Shown here: in pieces, positions 63,901 to 64,000 of the stretch
Layout of the letters: every line of letters begins with the position of its first letter
Numbering within the stretch: the stretch's first letter is position 1
Assembly (NCBI RefSeq): GCF_014779765.1
Contig: NZ_JACXZA010000005.1
Span: 124,001 to 188,000 of the forward strand
Source: Paenibacillus terricola
Lineage (GTDB): Bacteria > Bacillota > Bacilli > Paenibacillales > Paenibacillaceae
Length of the DNA: 64,000 bases
Direction of reading: 5' to 3'
Made by a program: the position numbers and the translations under genes
The notes under the pieces: generated by a model
Databases searched by the model: none
What the model saw: the letters and a program-made list of their open reading frames with translations, nothing else
What the model was told of the DNA's origin: nothing

Positions 63901-63959
63901 TCAAGAATCCGAGTTAATTGCTCGGGATTCCAGCAAGTTACATTATTCATTGTTTGCAT
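60903..63959 (-). CDS. dpdH: DpdH-like P-loop ATPase
   Basis: 1018 residues from the ATG at 63959 with AGGAGGGATACC directly before it. The N-terminus reads VTCWNPEQLTRILDPDAWYV, then SHLLLATHHPMQMYV. Walker A GDAGTGKS is at 78-85, followed by HLVRWLKAKIP. Walker B is near 300 (MEMVLLIEDFAMMQGID). A later CTRCEYNKACHEGF block near 420 has CxxCx5C, which could hold zinc or an iron-sulfur cluster. The long C-terminal part is helical. This layout, an AAA/STAND-like ATPase at the head of the ATPase-coiled coil-helicase-PLD order, fits DpdH. It likely uses ATP to control assembly or target recognition. More operon genes may lie beyond the window's right edge, since only 41 bp remain upstream. Confidence 0.75.
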   Translation of the reverse strand: MQTMNNVTCWNPEQLTRILDPDAWYVDSHLLLATHHPMQMYVHTSGYQPDIKGAVYNEQQFLSDFLKPTEHIFTAILGDAGTGKSHLVRWLKAKIPTNDKRHIVVIPRQTNLKSILLTMLEGLEGKKFEEYRQRINRSSGSNSFEQAKLELLTNLFVCAKPETSSLKPVDEDLTEDLEDFMELLMDALFRPTFLKEDGIIHQLTHHIIGEQSQPGRLTNRRLFTVNDLPIGLIDARGASHRAFTIHQLLRKDEEFQKHAVDWLNKHLDMAIAKMFNFSSDDLIQLLNDIRSEFHNQNMEMVLLIEDFAMMQGIDIQFLQALLLRPGEEKRPLCRLRVAMACTTGYFRNLGDTATSRIKFVVSLDINKHQMTGEGMSDFASRYLNAVRLPEKDTLEWYQAETDQEITSYCTRCEYNKACHEGFGQIDGRGLYPFNRIALETMYDRASGEDNFNPRTMLNMVLHHTLDVYGPALKNGEFPSPSMFHHFNKRDNRIKTITQDQIMSKDRVNGARRHVLLELWANTDQLIDIHPVIHSAFNIAPLQITSKTNQTEIQEKDLEKPAEKKDPVTITPVPIEEQSDMLPQTVVHLMDAVEGWKKDRKNSLGSTDAQNLRKLIFEALNAFIDWPTELLSLQNLEEKLWPVRSISFINQGTNISTNTVTLLLPLKSDDRSWLNTKFALQGLIMYRHYSNWDFPNGPRFFRAVTQQLREWGEVVVNQLKQLPVDAAQSWSPVKAAVEILAIGAGMNGHPVFTDEASVVDSILTQQEEGAYGRSSTWKQLQTEIATNYSDLKKIVLERITCLKGEGRNYSMIDGYTIERTLHEMVPSLQMTSLPLQQSSDYMKLVRLHHKINKSLLSIVKEEQEERKKWIKQMDDLIGDVTDIDQFLTEIKTAIAAATETGYFSGDWEEVQAAVKWIEINEWFNEYVTVKRAIDVGGSEYKVFETLGKLNTPLQSKVEEQFKIIVKALTRSSIQVQQELQKSSKETDVHQLQESKGNIEMTFDLIISMLTDAKEADETV

Positions 63960-64000
63960 GGTATCCCTCCTAGTGTAAGGTAATCGCGGTCACTCTATGT

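Noticed and set aside
52395-63959. DISARM, Druantia or BREX assignment of the operon
   Set aside because: A PLD protein and helicase also occur in DISARM, but there is no methyltransferase, DUF1998 partner or PglZ, and the gene order and sizes fit DpdH-I-J-K-D better.

Overview
The window looks like chromosome of a spore-forming, Gram-positive, Paenibacillaceae-like bacterium (Paenibacillus or Cohnella type). The reasons are: strong AGGAGG-type ribosome sites with frequent TTG/GTG starts; three-copy S-layer-homology (SLH) domains; YesM/YesN two-component pairs beside Lpl-type sugar ABC transporters; a Cse60-like sporulation protein; a DUF3934 protein; and a GH11 xylanase. No rRNA, canonical tRNA or CRISPR array was found.

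Layout. 1-5.7 kb: the end of an ABC exporter, a Cse60-like gene, a helical protein of unknown function, and an ECF sigma / membrane protein / stalk-domain protein operon. 5.9-8.1 kb: a SUMF1-like lipoprotein, xylanase xynA and a small exported peptide. 8.2-11.6 kb: the RNA ligase rtcB, several small basic or acidic proteins (two shorter than 60 aa) and an AlkD-like protein. 11.7-18.8 kb: a complete YesN/YesM/permease/permease/binding-protein carbohydrate uptake locus. 19-26 kb: an MHYT-GGDEF-EAL c-di-GMP protein, and a hybrid kinase convergent with a REC-BTAD response regulator. 26.3-38.8 kb: a DUF4317 protein preceded by a 17-bp repeat array, a giant repetitive SLH surface protein, an orphan SLH fragment and a second hybrid kinase. 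38.9-42.5 kb: two small overlapping genes, a tRNA-dihydrouridine synthase, and a slipin (SPFH/Band 7) gene with a long structured leader. 42.5-45.4 kb: decaying genes and an IS3 remnant. 45.5-49.1 kb: a CBM9-esterase-Fn3-SLH protein. 49.4-52.1 kb: small unknown genes and a broken second copy of the slipin 3' end. 52.4-64 kb: an AT-richer, tightly coupled five-gene operon that I read as the restriction half of a Dpd (7-deazapurine-in-DNA) system, order dpdH-I-J-K-D. It starts at the right edge of the window.

Two systems stand out. First, the slipin leader (minus strand, about 42420-42132) folds by eye into a tRNA-like RNA with a permuted order: T arm, a closed acceptor-like hairpin, a small D arm with GG, then an anticodon-like arm. 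Nested helices enclose it. This resembles the tRNA mimicry described for bacterial Y RNAs (YrlA type). A nearly identical 21-bp element with an equally spaced -10-like box lies upstream of both this RNA and rtcB, 33 kb away. That suggests a co-regulated RNA-repair set of RtcB, slipin and tRNA-like RNA. Second, the Dpd-type operon carries no visible dpdA/B/C modification genes. They must lie beyond the right edge, or this is a stand-alone restriction cassette.

All product names come from reading motifs. No alignment, database search or folding program was run.
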